DNA of 17,914 nt from Stenotrophomonas maltophilia. GTDB taxonomy: Bacteria; Pseudomonadota; Gammaproteobacteria; Xanthomonadales; Xanthomonadaceae. A model generated the notes under the pieces. That model saw only the letters and a program-made list of their open reading frames with translations. It did not search any database and was not told the origin of the DNA. Made by a program: the position numbers and the translations under genes. This document shows, one piece after another, positions 7,458 through 15,974 of the stretch. The stretch covers positions 1-17,914 of the forward strand of contig DGIP01000069.1 in the NCBI GenBank assembly GCA_002386405.1, read 5' to 3'. Numbering within the stretch: the first letter of the stretch is position 1; the number at the start of each line of letters is the position of its first letter.

Positions 7458-9128
7458 ATGAAGCGCGAATACGACTACATCATCATCGGCGCCGGTTCGG
7501 CCGGCAACACCCTGGCCGCGCGCCTCACCGAAGACGCGGGCGTGAGCGTGCTGCTGCTCGAAGCCGGCGGCCCGGACTACCGGCTGGATTTCCGCACGCA
7601 GATGCCGGCCGCGCTGGCCTACCCGCTGCAGGGCCGGCGCTACAACTGGGCCTATGAAACCGAGCCGGAACCGCACATGGACAACCGGCGCATGGAATGC
7701 GGGCGCGGCAAGGGCCTGGGCGGTTCCTCGCTGATCAACGGCATGTGCTACATCCGCGGCAACGCGCTGGATTTCGACCAGTGGGCCACCTTCGATGGCC
7801 TGGAGGACTGGAGCTACCTGGACGTGCTGCCTTACTTCCGCAAGGCCGAAACCCGCGACATCGGGCCCAACGATTACCACGGCGGCGACGGCCCGGTCAG
7901 CGTGGCCACCCCGAAGAACGACAACAACGTGCTGTTCCACGCCATGGTCGAGGCCGGCGTGCAGGCCGGCTACCCGCGTACCGACGACCTCAACGGCTAC
8001 CAGCAGGAAGGCTTCGGCCCGATGGACCGGACCGTAACCCCGCGCGGGCGCCGCTCCAGCACCGCGCGCGGTTATCTGGACATGGCCAAGGGCCGGCCCG
8101 GGCTGGAGATCGTCACCCACGCCACCACCGACCGCATCCTGTTCGACGGCAAGCGCGCGGTGGGCGTGCGCTACCTGGCTGGCAGCAGTGTCGACCCGAT
8201 CGACGTACATGCACGCCGCGAGGTGCTGCTGTGCGCCGGCGCCATCGCCTCGCCACAGATCCTGCAGCGCTCCGGCGTGGGCGCGCCTGCCTTGCTGGCG
8301 TCGCTGGGCGTGCCGCTGGTGCACGACCTGCCCGGCGTGGGCGAAAACCTGCAGGATCATCTGGAGGTGTACATGCAGTACGCCTGCACCAAACCGGTGT
8401 CGCTGTACCCGGCGCTGCAGTGGTGGAACCAGCCGGCGATCGGCGCCGAATGGCTGTTCGCCGGCACCGGGATCGGCGCCAGCAACCAGTTCGAGGCCGG
8501 CGGCTTCATCCGCACCCGTGACGACTTCGCCTGGCCCAACATCCAGTACCACTTCCTGCCGGTGGCGATCAATTACAACGGCACGAATGCGGTGAAGGAA
8601 CACGGGTTCCAAGCGCACGTGGGGTCCATGCGCACGCCCAGCCGTGGCCGCGTGCATGCGCGCTCGCTGGACCCGCACCAGCATCCCTCGATCCTGTTCA
8701 ATTACCAGTCCACCGACCAGGACTGGCAGGAGTTCCGCGATGCGATCCGGATCACCCGCGAGATCATCGCCCAGCCCGCGCTGGACGAATACCGCGGCCG
8801 CGAGATCAGCCCCAGCGCGGACTGCAGGACCGATGCCGAGCTGGATGCCTTCGTGCGCGCCCGTGCCGAAACCGCCTACCACCCGTCGTGTTCATGCGCG
8901 ATGGGCACCGATGCGATGAGCGTGGTGGACGGCCAAGGCCGCGTGCACGGCATGCAGGGCCTGCGCGTGGTGGATGCCTCGATCATGCCGCGCATCATCA
9001 CCGGCAACCTCAACGCGACCACGATCATGATCGCCGAGAAGATCGCCGACCGCATCCGGGGCCGCGAACCGTTGCCGCGCAGCACGGCCACGTACTACGT
9101 GGCCGGCGATGCGCCGGTGCGGCGCTGA
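7458..9128 (+). CDS. betA: Choline dehydrogenase BetA (GMC oxidoreductase)
   Basis: The FAD-dependent enzyme oxidises choline to betaine aldehyde at the inner membrane and can also oxidise the aldehyde. The length, 556 residues, equals that of E. coli BetA. The N-terminal dinucleotide-binding motif is [17 protein letters not shown], followed by LLLEAGG. The two GMC signatures are seen as [20 protein letters not shown] and [15 protein letters not shown]. The catalytic pair is His475 ([11 protein letters not shown]) and Asn519 (TGNLNAT), separated by 44 residues as in choline oxidase. It starts two bases after the betB stop without its own clear ribosome site, which suggests translational coupling. 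The 3' end converges on the rhtA-like gene, with both stop codons in one hairpin. Confidence 0.97.
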   Translation: MKREYDYIIIGAGSAGNTLAARLTEDAGVSVLLLEAGGPDYRLDFRTQMPAALAYPLQGRRYNWAYETEPEPHMDNRRMECGRGKGLGGSSLINGMCYIRGNALDFDQWATFDGLEDWSYLDVLPYFRKAETRDIGPNDYHGGDGPVSVATPKNDNNVLFHAMVEAGVQAGYPRTDDLNGYQQEGFGPMDRTVTPRGRRSSTARGYLDMAKGRPGLEIVTHATTDRILFDGKRAVGVRYLAGSSVDPIDVHARREVLLCAGAIASPQILQRSGVGAPALLASLGVPLVHDLPGVGENLQDHLEVYMQYACTKPVSLYPALQWWNQPAIGAEWLFAGTGIGASNQFEAGGFIRTRDDFAWPNIQYHFLPVAINYNGTNAVKEHGFQAHVGSMRTPSRGRVHARSLDPHQHPSILFNYQSTDQDWQEFRDAIRITREIIAQPALDEYRGREISPSADCRTDAELDAFVRARAETAYHPSCSCAMGTDAMSVVDGQGRVHGMQGLRVVDASIMPRIITGNLNATTIMIAEKIADRIRGREPLPRSTATYYVAGDAPVRR

Positions 9129-9144
9129 CGGGGCTTACCCCGTC
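9127..9144. terminator. Bidirectional hairpin containing both convergent stop codons (betA / rhtA)
   Basis: GACGGGG (9127-9133) and CCCCGTC (9138-9144) form a perfect 7-bp stem with a CTTA loop; C9125-G9146 and a T-G wobble can extend it. The betA TGA (9126-9128) sits at the base, and the opposing TAA (9135-9137 on plus) lies in the loop. There is no T-run on either strand, so it may act as an RNA-end stabiliser or a weak terminator for both genes. Confidence 0.55.
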
Positions 9145-10013
9145 GGTTCGGCGAACACCGGCTCGCGTCGTTTGGCGGTCACCGTGCTGCCAATCGACGC
9201 CACCACCGTGCAGCCGATCGCCGCCCATTGCAGCGGCGTCAGGTGTTCGGCCAGCAGGCCCATCGCCAGCAATGCGGCCACTGCCGGTTCCATGCTGATC
9301 AGGATGCCGAAGGTTTCCTTCGGCAGGCGCTTCAACGCCGCCATTTCCAGCGACATCGGAATGGCGCTGGAGACCACCGCCACGCCCAGCCCGAACAGCA
9401 GGATCTTCGGGTCCAGCAGCGCCATGCCGGCGTGCGCCACGCCCACCGGCACCACCACCAGCGCCGCCGCGCACAGGCCCAGCGATACCGTGTGCCCTGC
9501 ATGCAGGTGGCCGGCGCGTTTGCCGAAGATGATGTACAGCGCCCAGCACACCGCCGCGCCCAGTGCATACAGCACGCCGCCCAGATCGAGCGGTTCGCCA
9601 TGGCCCAGTGGCAGCAGCAACAGCAGGCCGGTGGCGGCGCAGCCGACCCAGACGAAATCGATCGGCCGGCGCGACGACCACATCGCCACCGCCAGCGGCC
9701 CGCAGAATTCGATGGCCACCGCGATGCCGAACGGGATCGTGCGCAGCGCCATGTAGAACAGCAGGTTCATCACCCCCAGGGTGATGCCGTAGCGGAAGAT
9801 CGCGCCCGCGTCGGCCCGCGTGGTGGTCCAGCGCCACGGCCGGAACACCGCCAGCAGCACCAGGGCGGAGAAGCCCACGCGCAGCGCGCTGGTGCCCTGC
9901 GCGCCGATCACCGGGAACAGCTGCTTGGCGAACGAGGTGCCCACGGCCAGGGCGGTGACCGAGCCGAGCACGGCCAGGACGGGGAACACTGTGGAGAGGC
10001 GCGACGAAGTCAT
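9135..10013 (-). CDS. rhtA: RhtA-like threonine/homoserine exporter (EamA/DMT family)
   Basis: The 292-residue inner-membrane protein belongs to the ten-helix drug/metabolite transporter superfamily, with two EamA repeats. It closely resembles E. coli RhtA (295 residues), which exports threonine and homoserine. Shared features include the length, LFYMALRTIPFGIAVAIEF, GPLAVAMWSSRRPIDFVWV, LLLLPLG and the conserved segment SLEMAALKRLP followed by TFGILISMEPA. The ATG at 10013 is chosen because it opens the first helix. The longer open frame (to 10136) would run through a repeat element and give an unnatural Arg/Cys-rich extension. No clear Shine-Dalgarno precedes it; the repeat pair ends 15 bases upstream. 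The substrate is inferred from similarity; a related amino acid is possible. Confidence 0.85.
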   Translation of the reverse strand: MTSSRLSTVFPVLAVLGSVTALAVGTSFAKQLFPVIGAQGTSALRVGFSALVLLAVFRPWRWTTTRADAGAIFRYGITLGVMNLLFYMALRTIPFGIAVAIEFCGPLAVAMWSSRRPIDFVWVGCAATGLLLLLPLGHGEPLDLGGVLYALGAAVCWALYIIFGKRAGHLHAGHTVSLGLCAAALVVVPVGVAHAGMALLDPKILLFGLGVAVVSSAIPMSLEMAALKRLPKETFGILISMEPAVAALLAMGLLAEHLTPLQWAAIGCTVVASIGSTVTAKRREPVFAEPTG

Positions 10014-10028
10014 CGCGGGAGCATACCC

Positions 10029-10097
10029 GTAGCGACACGCCATGCGTGTCCTGCGTGTCGCTTGGCACCCCTGGGGACACGCATGGCGTGTCGCTAC
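10029..10097. repeat. SMAG/REP-like inverted dimer between the VOC gene and rhtA
   Basis: A perfect 23-bp inverted repeat has arms 10029-10051 and 10075-10097 with a 23-base spacer. Each arm begins (reading inwards) with GTAG and holds its own hairpin, GACACGC-CAT-GCGTGTC. GTAG followed by a short stem-loop is the hallmark of the SMAG repeats described in Stenotrophomonas maltophilia, and inverted pairs are a known arrangement. The spacer carries a further partial copy, GCGTGTCGCT (10053-10062). The outer CTAC lies one base before the stop codon of the VOC gene, and the other end lies 15 bases before the rhtA start. Confidence 0.88.
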
Positions 10098-10098
10098 G

Positions 10099-10578
10099 TC
10101 AGCCGCGCACTGCCGCTTCGATCCTGGCCACGTCAATCTTCTTCATGGTCATCATCGCTTCGAAGGCGCGCTTGGCCACGGCCGGGTCGCTGCTGTTGAA
10201 CGCCTCGGTCAGCACGCGCGGGGTGATCTGCCACGACAGGCCCCACTTGTCTTTGCACCAGCCGCAATCGCTCTCCTGCCCACCGTTGCCGACGATGGCA
10301 TTCCAGAGGCGGTCGGTTTCGGCCTGGTCGTCGGTGGCGATCTGGAACGAGAACGCCTCGCTGTGCTTGAACGCCGGCCCGCCGTTCAAGCCGATGCAAG
10401 GAATGCCGACTACGGTGAACTCCACGGTCAGCACATCGCCCTTCTTGCCGGACGGAAAGTCGGACGGCGCGCGATGCACGGCCTGCACCGAGCTGTCTGG
10501 GAAGGTGGCGGCATAGAAGGCGGCCGCTTCCTCGGCGGTGCCGTCGTACCAGAGACAAAGCGTGTTCTTGGCAATCAT
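10099..10578 (-). CDS. VOC superfamily protein, PhnB / 3-demethylubiquinone methyltransferase-like domain
   Basis: The 159-residue cytoplasmic protein matches the glyoxalase/bleomycin-resistance (VOC) fold, in the subgroup annotated PhnB-like or '3-demethylubiquinone-9 3-methyltransferase' domain. Typical elements are LWYDGTAEEAAAFYAATFPDS near the N-terminus, LTVEFTVVGIPCIGLNGGP, then KHSEAFSFQIATDDQAETD, and CGWCKDKWGLSWQITPRVL towards the C-terminus. The ATG at 10578 has AGGAA a few bases upstream. The stop is at 10099, one base from the repeat element. Proteins of this subgroup are common and mostly uncharacterised. The methyltransferase label is historical, and I infer no reaction. It lies in the same orientation as the exporter downstream but separated by the repeat pair, so co-transcription is possible but not shown. 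Confidence 0.85.
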   Translation of the reverse strand: MIAKNTLCLWYDGTAEEAAAFYAATFPDSSVQAVHRAPSDFPSGKKGDVLTVEFTVVGIPCIGLNGGPAFKHSEAFSFQIATDDQAETDRLWNAIVGNGGQESDCGWCKDKWGLSWQITPRVLTEAFNSSDPAVAKRAFEAMMTMKKIDVARIEAAVRG

Positions 10579-10855
10579 TGGACGTTCCTGGAAGCGGGCC
10601 GCAGCCCGTGTGCGACCACCGTAGGCGCGGCCACGTTAAAGGCGGGTGGGTCGAGGGTTGAAACCGGTAGACATTGCGGATGGGACTGATTCGCATTACC
10701 ATGCTGCGGTCCCGTTCGCGCCAGGGAGGCGCACGGCGATCAGTTGCCAAAGCCCGTGCCGCTGCACCGCACCCGCCCGCCTACTGCACCCCACCGTCCG
10801 CAGCGCCCGGCATCCGAGGATCGCCGCCTGGTGCGCCGCCGCCCAGGAAACGCTG
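10579..10855. other. Divergent intergenic region between VOC gene and siderophore receptor
   Basis: This 277-base stretch separates two divergent genes and should hold both promoters. It includes a candidate Fur site (10682-10700). The ribosome site AGGAA (from 10845) serves the ATG at 10856. The plus-strand frame is open from 10646 without a stop, but I see no signal-peptide or domain signal in that part, so I treat it as untranslated leader. No RNA gene or repeat was recognised here. Confidence 0.5.
10682..10700 (+). promoter_or_regulatory. Candidate Fur box upstream of the siderophore receptor
   Basis: GGGACTGATTCGCATTACC matches the 19-base classical Fur consensus at 12 positions by hand count, including the CATTA block and the central TGAT. 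It is AT-richer than its surroundings and lies upstream of an iron-siderophore receptor gene, where Fur control is expected. The distance to the ATG (155 bases) is long, and matches of this quality can occur by chance. Confidence 0.4.
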
Positions 10856-13018
10856 ATGCTCCGTACCGCCGCTGTGCTGTCCCGCCCCCTGTCCCACGGC
10901 CGCCTGCCGCAGGCGCTGCTGATCGCCCTGGCCAGCCTGGCCGCCGCGCCTGCCTTCGCGCAGGACGCCGCCCCCGACGCCACCACGCTGGACAAGATCG
11001 TGGTCAAGGGCGAGCGCGCGGAAGGCTATTCGGTCCGCCGCACCTCCGCCGGCACCCGCTTCGACCTGGCCCCGCGCGAGATTCCGCAGTCGGTGAGCAT
11101 CATCAGCCACCAGCGCATCGAGGACCAGAACCTCGACGACATCATCGACGTGCTGGCCAACACCACCGGCGTGAGCAGCACCCAGTCCGATACCGAGCGC
11201 ACCGAGTTCTACGCGCGCGGCTTCTATATCGACAGCTACCAGTACGACAACCTGCCCACCCAGATGGTGCAGAACTGGAGCTACGGCGATTCCGGCCTGG
11301 ACCTGGCCCTGTACGACCGCGTGGAAGTGGTGCGTGGTGCCACCGGCCTGCTGACCGGCGCGGGCAACCCGTCGGCGTCGGTCAACCTGATCCGCAAGCA
11401 CGCCGACAGCGCCGAACTGACCGGCAGCGTGTCGGTCAACGTCGGCAGCTGGGGCCGCACCCGCAGCACCGTGGATGTGACCACCCCCTTGAATGCCAGT
11501 GGTTCGGTGCGCGCACGCGTGATCGGCAGCTACCTCGACACCGAATCGCAGATGGACGGCTACGACCAGCACAAGACGCTGGGCTATGCGGTGATCGACG
11601 CCGACCTGACCCCGGACACCCAGCTGAGCGTAGGCTACGACTACCAGCAGAAGCGCGCCAACGGCGTGACCTGGGGCGGCTTCCCGATGCTGTTCTCCGA
11701 CGGTTCGCCGACCCCGTTCGACGAATCGTTCAGCGCCAACCCGCGCTGGACCTACTGGGACACCACCAGCAAGCGTCTGTTCGCCACGCTGGAACACGGC
11801 TTCGCCAACGACTGGAAGGTCCGCATCGGCGCCACCCATGACGAGACCAAGGCCGACGACAAGCTGTTCTATCCGGCCTACAACGACTGGACCACCGGCG
11901 CTTCGCTGCTGGACCCGGTCACCGGCGCCGGCGTCACGCCGTCGGCCGGCTTCTACAACACCGAGCGCAAGGTCGATGCGGTAGATGGCTACGTGGAAGG
12001 CCCGTTCCAGCTGTTCGGCCGCGAGCACCAGGTCATGGCCGGCCTGAGCTACAACAAGCGCCGCTACGCCAACTATGGTGACTACCAGGGGGGCTGGGCG
12101 CCGCTGGACAACTACCTGGGCGGCGTTGCCGATTTCCCGGAACCCAACTGGCTGGATACGCTGCCGCTGCAGAGCTCGGGCACCATCACCCAGAAGGCCG
12201 GCTATGCCGCCACCCGCCTGTCGCTGGCCGATCCGCTGAAGCTGATCCTCGGCGCGCGTTACACCGACTGGAAGAGCGAGGGCGAAGGTGCCGACCGTTC
12301 GCACAAGGTCACCACCCCGTACGCCGGCCTGGTCTACGACCTCAACGACACCTGGTCGACCTACGCCGCCTACACCGAGATCTTCCAGCCGCAGACGCTC
12401 AAGCAGCAGGACGGCAGCTACCTGGATCCGGTGGACGGCAAGAGCTACGAAGTGGGCGTCAAGGCTGCCTGGTTCGACAACCGCCTGAACGCCTCGCTGG
12501 CGGTGTTCCGCATCGAGCAGGACAACGTGGGTCAGGCCACCACCATCCCGGTGGAAGGCAGCCAGAACGAGTTCGCCTACATTGCCGCACGCGGCACGGT
12601 GAGCCGTGGCTTCGAGCTGGAGTTGAACGGTGAGCTGGCCCCGGGCTGGAACGCCACCTTCGGTGCCTCGCGCTACGTGGCCAAGGACATCAACGGCGCC
12701 GACATCAACACCAACCTGCCGCAGACCACCATCAAGCTGTTCACCAGCTACACCCCGCAGTCGCTGAGCGACCTGACCGTCGGTGGCGGCGTGAACTGGC
12801 AGAACGGCATCTACTACCCGGTGCCCGCGTACGGCCGTATCGAGCAGGACAGCTACGCCCTGGTCAGCGCCTTCGTGCGTTACCGCCTGGCCCCGCAGTT
12901 CAGCGTGCAGGCCAACCTGAACAACCTGCTGGACAAGCAGTACTTCTCGCAGATCAACGGCTACGGTGCCTACGGCGACGGCCGCAACGGCTCGATCACC
13001 TTTACCTGGTCGTTCTGA
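10856..13018 (+). CDS. TonB-dependent siderophore receptor (FhuE/FpvA type)
   Basis: The 720-residue outer-membrane beta-barrel should import a ferric siderophore using TonB energy. A signal peptide is visible to about Ala35 (cleavage APAFA-QDA), followed by a TonB-box-like LDKIVV (45-50). The plug domain shows IPQSVSIISHQRIEDQNLDD, TTGV, FYARGF and YDRVEVVRGATGLLTGAGNPS, then VNLIRK, the typical pattern of the siderophore receptor subfamily. The aromatic-ended C-terminus SITFTWSF is the outer-membrane assembly signal. FYARGF, the YQYDNLPT segment and the overall length are most like FhuE (coprogen/rhodotorulate) as I remember it, but FpvA- or FoxA-type ligands cannot be excluded. The start at 10856 is chosen for its AGGAA site and signal peptide. 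The protein has no cysteines, unlike the neighbouring receptor. Possible Fur control is noted upstream. Confidence 0.9.
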   Translation: MLRTAAVLSRPLSHGRLPQALLIALASLAAAPAFAQDAAPDATTLDKIVVKGERAEGYSVRRTSAGTRFDLAPREIPQSVSIISHQRIEDQNLDDIIDVLANTTGVSSTQSDTERTEFYARGFYIDSYQYDNLPTQMVQNWSYGDSGLDLALYDRVEVVRGATGLLTGAGNPSASVNLIRKHADSAELTGSVSVNVGSWGRTRSTVDVTTPLNASGSVRARVIGSYLDTESQMDGYDQHKTLGYAVIDADLTPDTQLSVGYDYQQKRANGVTWGGFPMLFSDGSPTPFDESFSANPRWTYWDTTSKRLFATLEHGFANDWKVRIGATHDETKADDKLFYPAYNDWTTGASLLDPVTGAGVTPSAGFYNTERKVDAVDGYVEGPFQLFGREHQVMAGLSYNKRRYANYGDYQGGWAPLDNYLGGVADFPEPNWLDTLPLQSSGTITQKAGYAATRLSLADPLKLILGARYTDWKSEGEGADRSHKVTTPYAGLVYDLNDTWSTYAAYTEIFQPQTLKQQDGSYLDPVDGKSYEVGVKAAWFDNRLNASLAVFRIEQDNVGQATTIPVEGSQNEFAYIAARGTVSRGFELELNGELAPGWNATFGASRYVAKDINGADINTNLPQTTIKLFTSYTPQSLSDLTVGGGVNWQNGIYYPVPAYGRIEQDSYALVSAFVRYRLAPQFSVQANLNNLLDKQYFSQINGYGAYGDGRNGSITFTWSF

Positions 13019-13031
13019 CGAATCGACCCCG

Positions 13032-13056
13032 GTAGCACCCGACCGTTGGTCGGGTG
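13032..13056 (+). repeat. SMAG/REP-like monomer after the siderophore receptor
   Basis: GTAG (13032-13035) is followed by CACCCGACC, the loop GTT, and GGTCGGGTG (ending 13056), a perfect 9-bp stem. The GTAG head plus hairpin with a three-base loop is the same layout as the other repeats in this window, with a different stem sequence. It lies 13 bases after the receptor stop codon and just before the terminator. Confidence 0.75.
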
Positions 13057-13068
13057 GCCGGTAACGCA

Positions 13069-13101
13069 CAGAAGGCCGGGATTTCCCGGCCTTCTGCTTT
13101 T
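13069..13101. terminator. Strong intrinsic terminator between the convergent receptors
   Basis: CAGAAGGCCGGG (13069-13080) and CCCGGCCTTCTG (13085-13096) make a perfect 12-bp stem with an ATTT loop, followed on the plus strand by CTTTT. It ends the siderophore receptor transcript. It lies two bases beyond the stop codon of the opposite receptor and could also end that transcript, although the minus strand lacks a T-run. Confidence 0.88.
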
Positions 13102-13103
13102 GG

Positions 13104-15974
13104 TCAGAAGCGCAGGTCCGCGCGCAGGTACCAGTAACGCCCCTTCGGGATGTCGTAGGTGGACGCGTCATACCCGTTCAACGAGCACGACAGGCAGATC
13201 GGCGGATCCTTGTCGAACGCGTTGTTCAAGCCGGCGCTGAGCTGCAGGCCCTTCATCCAGTCGAACTTGTAGCCCACCTGGAAGTCGTTGTAGGTGGTTG
13301 CCGCCAGTTCGTTGGTACCGGCCGCCTGGTCGCTGCACACCGGGAACGCGGCGGCATCGCCGCACTGTTCGGTGAGCTTGGAGATGTGGCGAACGGTCCA
13401 CGACGCATTCCATGCACCCATGTTCCAGCTCAGCGACGCGTTGCTGGTCCATTCCGGAATCGAGCTGTCGGTGACTTCCACGCCCGGCTCCTGCGGCTGG
13501 CGCTGGCCTGCCGCACCCACCGCCTCGTAACGGCCGACGAAGGTGTTCTGCCAGCCGATCTTGAACTGGCCCACATCGGTCTGCGGCAGCGTCCAGAACA
13601 GGTCCACGTCCCAGCCGTCGGTCTTTATCGAGCCCAGGTTGGTGAGGCGGTTGTTGAAGCCGCTGACCGCACCGGTGGAGGCACGGGTGATGCCATCGCA
13701 GTAGATGGAATCCAGCGTATCCACGCACAGGTCGAGCTGGGTCTGCGCATTGATCGCCTGGATGGCACCTTCGATGTTGTGGCGGTAGAAGGTCACTTCC
13801 ACGTCGAAGCGTTCGGACCACGAGGCGTTGTTGCCGAACCACGGGCTCCACACGAAGCCGGCACTGAAGCTGCGCGAGGTTTCCGGACCCAGCTGGTCAT
13901 TGCCGCCGGTGGTGACCGAGATCTGCGAGTTGGCCTGCTGGAAACCGGTTGGCACGCCCAACGCCGCACAGTTGGCCGCACTGCCACGCGGCGGCGTACC
14001 GCCCAGGCCCACGGAGCACGGATCGAACAGCTGCAGGTCAGCGCGCGCCGCCGAACCGTACAGTTCACCGATGGACGGTGCGCGGAAGCCTTCGGCATAG
14101 CTGGTGCGCAGCACGAAGTCATCGGTCACCTGCCAGCGCAGGCCGTACTTGGGCGTGAACTCGCCACCGAAGGTGGAGTAATCCGAATAACGCCCGGCCA
14201 GGCTCAGGTCCAGCTTCTCTCCGAGTGCGCTCTTGGCGAAGATCGGCACCGCCAGTTCCAGGTACACCTCGTTGACGTCGTACGAACCGGAGGTCGGCAG
14301 CGACGGCACGCCGTTGTAGTGGCCGCGCACTGTGATCGGATCCGGCTGGTATTCGCCTTCGTACTTGCGATACTCGTAACCGGTGGCGAACGACAGCGGC
14401 CCCGCCGGCAGCGTGAACAGGTCACTGCTCAGGTTCGCGGTGAACAGCGTGAGCTCGTTCTGGCTCTGGTCGTGCACCACCGGCTGGATCCAGTCCAGCA
14501 TCGGACGGGTGATGGTGCCGGGGCCGCCGAAGATATTCAGCGGCACGCAGCCCGGGGTGGCCGCGCAGATGGCCGGGTCACCCAGCGCGATGTTGGCGTT
14601 GTAGATGTTGTAGCTGCCGTAGTTGGTCTGTTCGGCCTTGTTCTTGCTGTACATGCCGTTGACGTCCCACGACCAGCTGCGGTCGGCGGCCTGGAACAGG
14701 CCCACCAGCCCGGTGGCAAAGTACGTGGTGTTCACTTCCTGCTCGAAGATGCGCGGCCCGCCTTCCACCGGGCGGCGGCCGATCACGATCAGATTATCTG
14801 AAGCATCAAGATCGAACCCAAAGGGGTTGTACGGATTGAGACCTGAGATAATGATGTTGTCAGCAAGCGGATTTCCGGTCGCCCCGTCGGGGCCAAAGAA
14901 CAACGGCTCCGGCGCAGCTTGATTTGTCGACTCACGGCGATTGGCCAGCGCCTTGATATACCACTGCACGTTGTCGGTGATGTCGAAGCGGAACTGGCCG
15001 AAGATGCCCTTGCGCTCGGACGGGGTCAGCAGCAGGTTGTATTCGGCGAAGTTGAAGCGGTCCGCCGTGGTGAAGCAGTGATAATCGTCAGTTCGATCAC
15101 ATCCACCAACTCCGTTGAAAGCCGGCGACGTCGCACCATTGTTGGGCGTGATGTTGTGTTCGATTCCAGTATTCGGATCTACAAAGCGGAACCGCCCGGT
15201 CGGAGTTGCTGAACTACCGAATGAGAGACCCGTCCCCGGGATCGGGTAACGCGACTGTTCGCGGGTGTTGGCATATACCGCGTCCTGCTTGGTCCAGCTG
15301 GCGCCCAGGAACAGGCTGTAGCGGTCGCCACTGGTGCCCCAGGCCAGGTCCACGCCCTTCTGGGTGCCATCGCCCTTGCTGTACTCACCGTAGTTCACGG
15401 TGACCTGGCCGCCATCGAACTCGCGGCGGGTGATGATGTTGACCACGCCGGCAATCGCGTCCGAGCCGTACAGCGACGAGGCGCCGTCTTCGAGCACTTC
15501 AATGCGCTCGACGATCGCCAGCGGAATGGTGTTGAGGTCGGTGGCCGCGCCCACGCCCGAGGCGGAGGACTCGTTGACCCAGCGGATGCCATCCACCAGC
15601 ACCAGCACGCGCTTGGCGCCCAGGTGGCGCAGGTCGACCTGGGCCGAACCGGCGCCCACGCCGCTGCCATCGGGCGGGAAGCCGAAGTTGCCCGACGAGT
15701 TGAACTTGGCGTTGAGCGCCGAACCGGAACCGGTCAGCTGCTGCAGCACCTCGCCGATGGAGTTCAGGCCGGTGCGTTCGATCTCACTGCGGGTAAGGGT
15801 CTGGATCGGCACCTGGCCTTCGACCTCGGCCCGCTTGATGCGGGTACCGGTGACTTCCACCCGGTCCAGTTCGGTGGTGGTGCGGGGAGCATCCTGCGCG
15901 GTGGCAAGGGCGGGGACGGACAGCAGGCACAGCGCTACGGCAGCCGCCAAGGGGCGGTAATGCAGGTTGTTCAT
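13104..15974 (-). CDS. Large TonB-dependent outer-membrane receptor, ligand unknown, with six cysteine pairs
   Basis: The 956-residue protein is a TonB-dependent receptor of the large Xanthomonadaceae type. A signal peptide ends near Ala26 (ALATA-QDAP). A TonB-box-like LDRVEVTG (36-43) follows, then a plug with [56 protein letters not shown], and a barrel ending in WYLRADLRF. The ATG at 15974 is preceded by GGAGAGAG; the open frame runs 42 codons further upstream but does not look coding. Mature cysteines occur only as close pairs: 292/300, 470/476, 653/669, 750/759, 871/880, 927/930. Two stretches (about residues 249-298 and 365-396) are encoded by clearly AT-richer DNA than the rest, suggesting mosaic origin. 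The ligand cannot be inferred. It may be a peptide, sugar or metal complex, since no uptake or degradation genes are adjacent. Confidence 0.9.
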   Translation of the reverse strand: MNNLHYRPLAAAVALCLLSVPALATAQDAPRTTTELDRVEVTGTRIKRAEVEGQVPIQTLTRSEIERTGLNSIGEVLQQLTGSGSALNAKFNSSGNFGFPPDGSGVGAGSAQVDLRHLGAKRVLVLVDGIRWVNESSASGVGAATDLNTIPLAIVERIEVLEDGASSLYGSDAIAGVVNIITRREFDGGQVTVNYGEYSKGDGTQKGVDLAWGTSGDRYSLFLGASWTKQDAVYANTREQSRYPIPGTGLSFGSSATPTGRFRFVDPNTGIEHNITPNNGATSPAFNGVGGCDRTDDYHCFTTADRFNFAEYNLLLTPSERKGIFGQFRFDITDNVQWYIKALANRRESTNQAAPEPLFFGPDGATGNPLADNIIISGLNPYNPFGFDLDASDNLIVIGRRPVEGGPRIFEQEVNTTYFATGLVGLFQAADRSWSWDVNGMYSKNKAEQTNYGSYNIYNANIALGDPAICAATPGCVPLNIFGGPGTITRPMLDWIQPVVHDQSQNELTLFTANLSSDLFTLPAGPLSFATGYEYRKYEGEYQPDPITVRGHYNGVPSLPTSGSYDVNEVYLELAVPIFAKSALGEKLDLSLAGRYSDYSTFGGEFTPKYGLRWQVTDDFVLRTSYAEGFRAPSIGELYGSAARADLQLFDPCSVGLGGTPPRGSAANCAALGVPTGFQQANSQISVTTGGNDQLGPETSRSFSAGFVWSPWFGNNASWSERFDVEVTFYRHNIEGAIQAINAQTQLDLCVDTLDSIYCDGITRASTGAVSGFNNRLTNLGSIKTDGWDVDLFWTLPQTDVGQFKIGWQNTFVGRYEAVGAAGQRQPQEPGVEVTDSSIPEWTSNASLSWNMGAWNASWTVRHISKLTEQCGDAAAFPVCSDQAAGTNELAATTYNDFQVGYKFDWMKGLQLSAGLNNAFDKDPPICLSCSLNGYDASTYDIPKGRYWYLRADLRF

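Noticed and set aside
10014..10136. N-terminal extension of the rhtA-like protein
   Set aside because: It would translate the SMAG-like repeat into an Arg/Cys-rich stretch not found in RhtA; the internal ATG at 10013 fits the family length.
10597..10610. Small hairpin CGGGC/GCCCG upstream of the VOC gene, near a GTAG
   Set aside because: The nearby GTAG is not at the base of the stem, the stem is short, and such matches are frequent in GC-rich DNA; not called a SMAG element.
10781..13171. Long minus-strand open frame (796 codons) opposite the siderophore receptor
   Set aside because: Val/Gly/Ala/Gln-rich antisense translation of the receptor gene; no start signal or recognisable domain.
13386..14801. 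Long plus-strand open frame opposite the large TonB receptor
   Set aside because: Composition and lack of motifs mark it as a shadow; the minus strand encodes the receptor.
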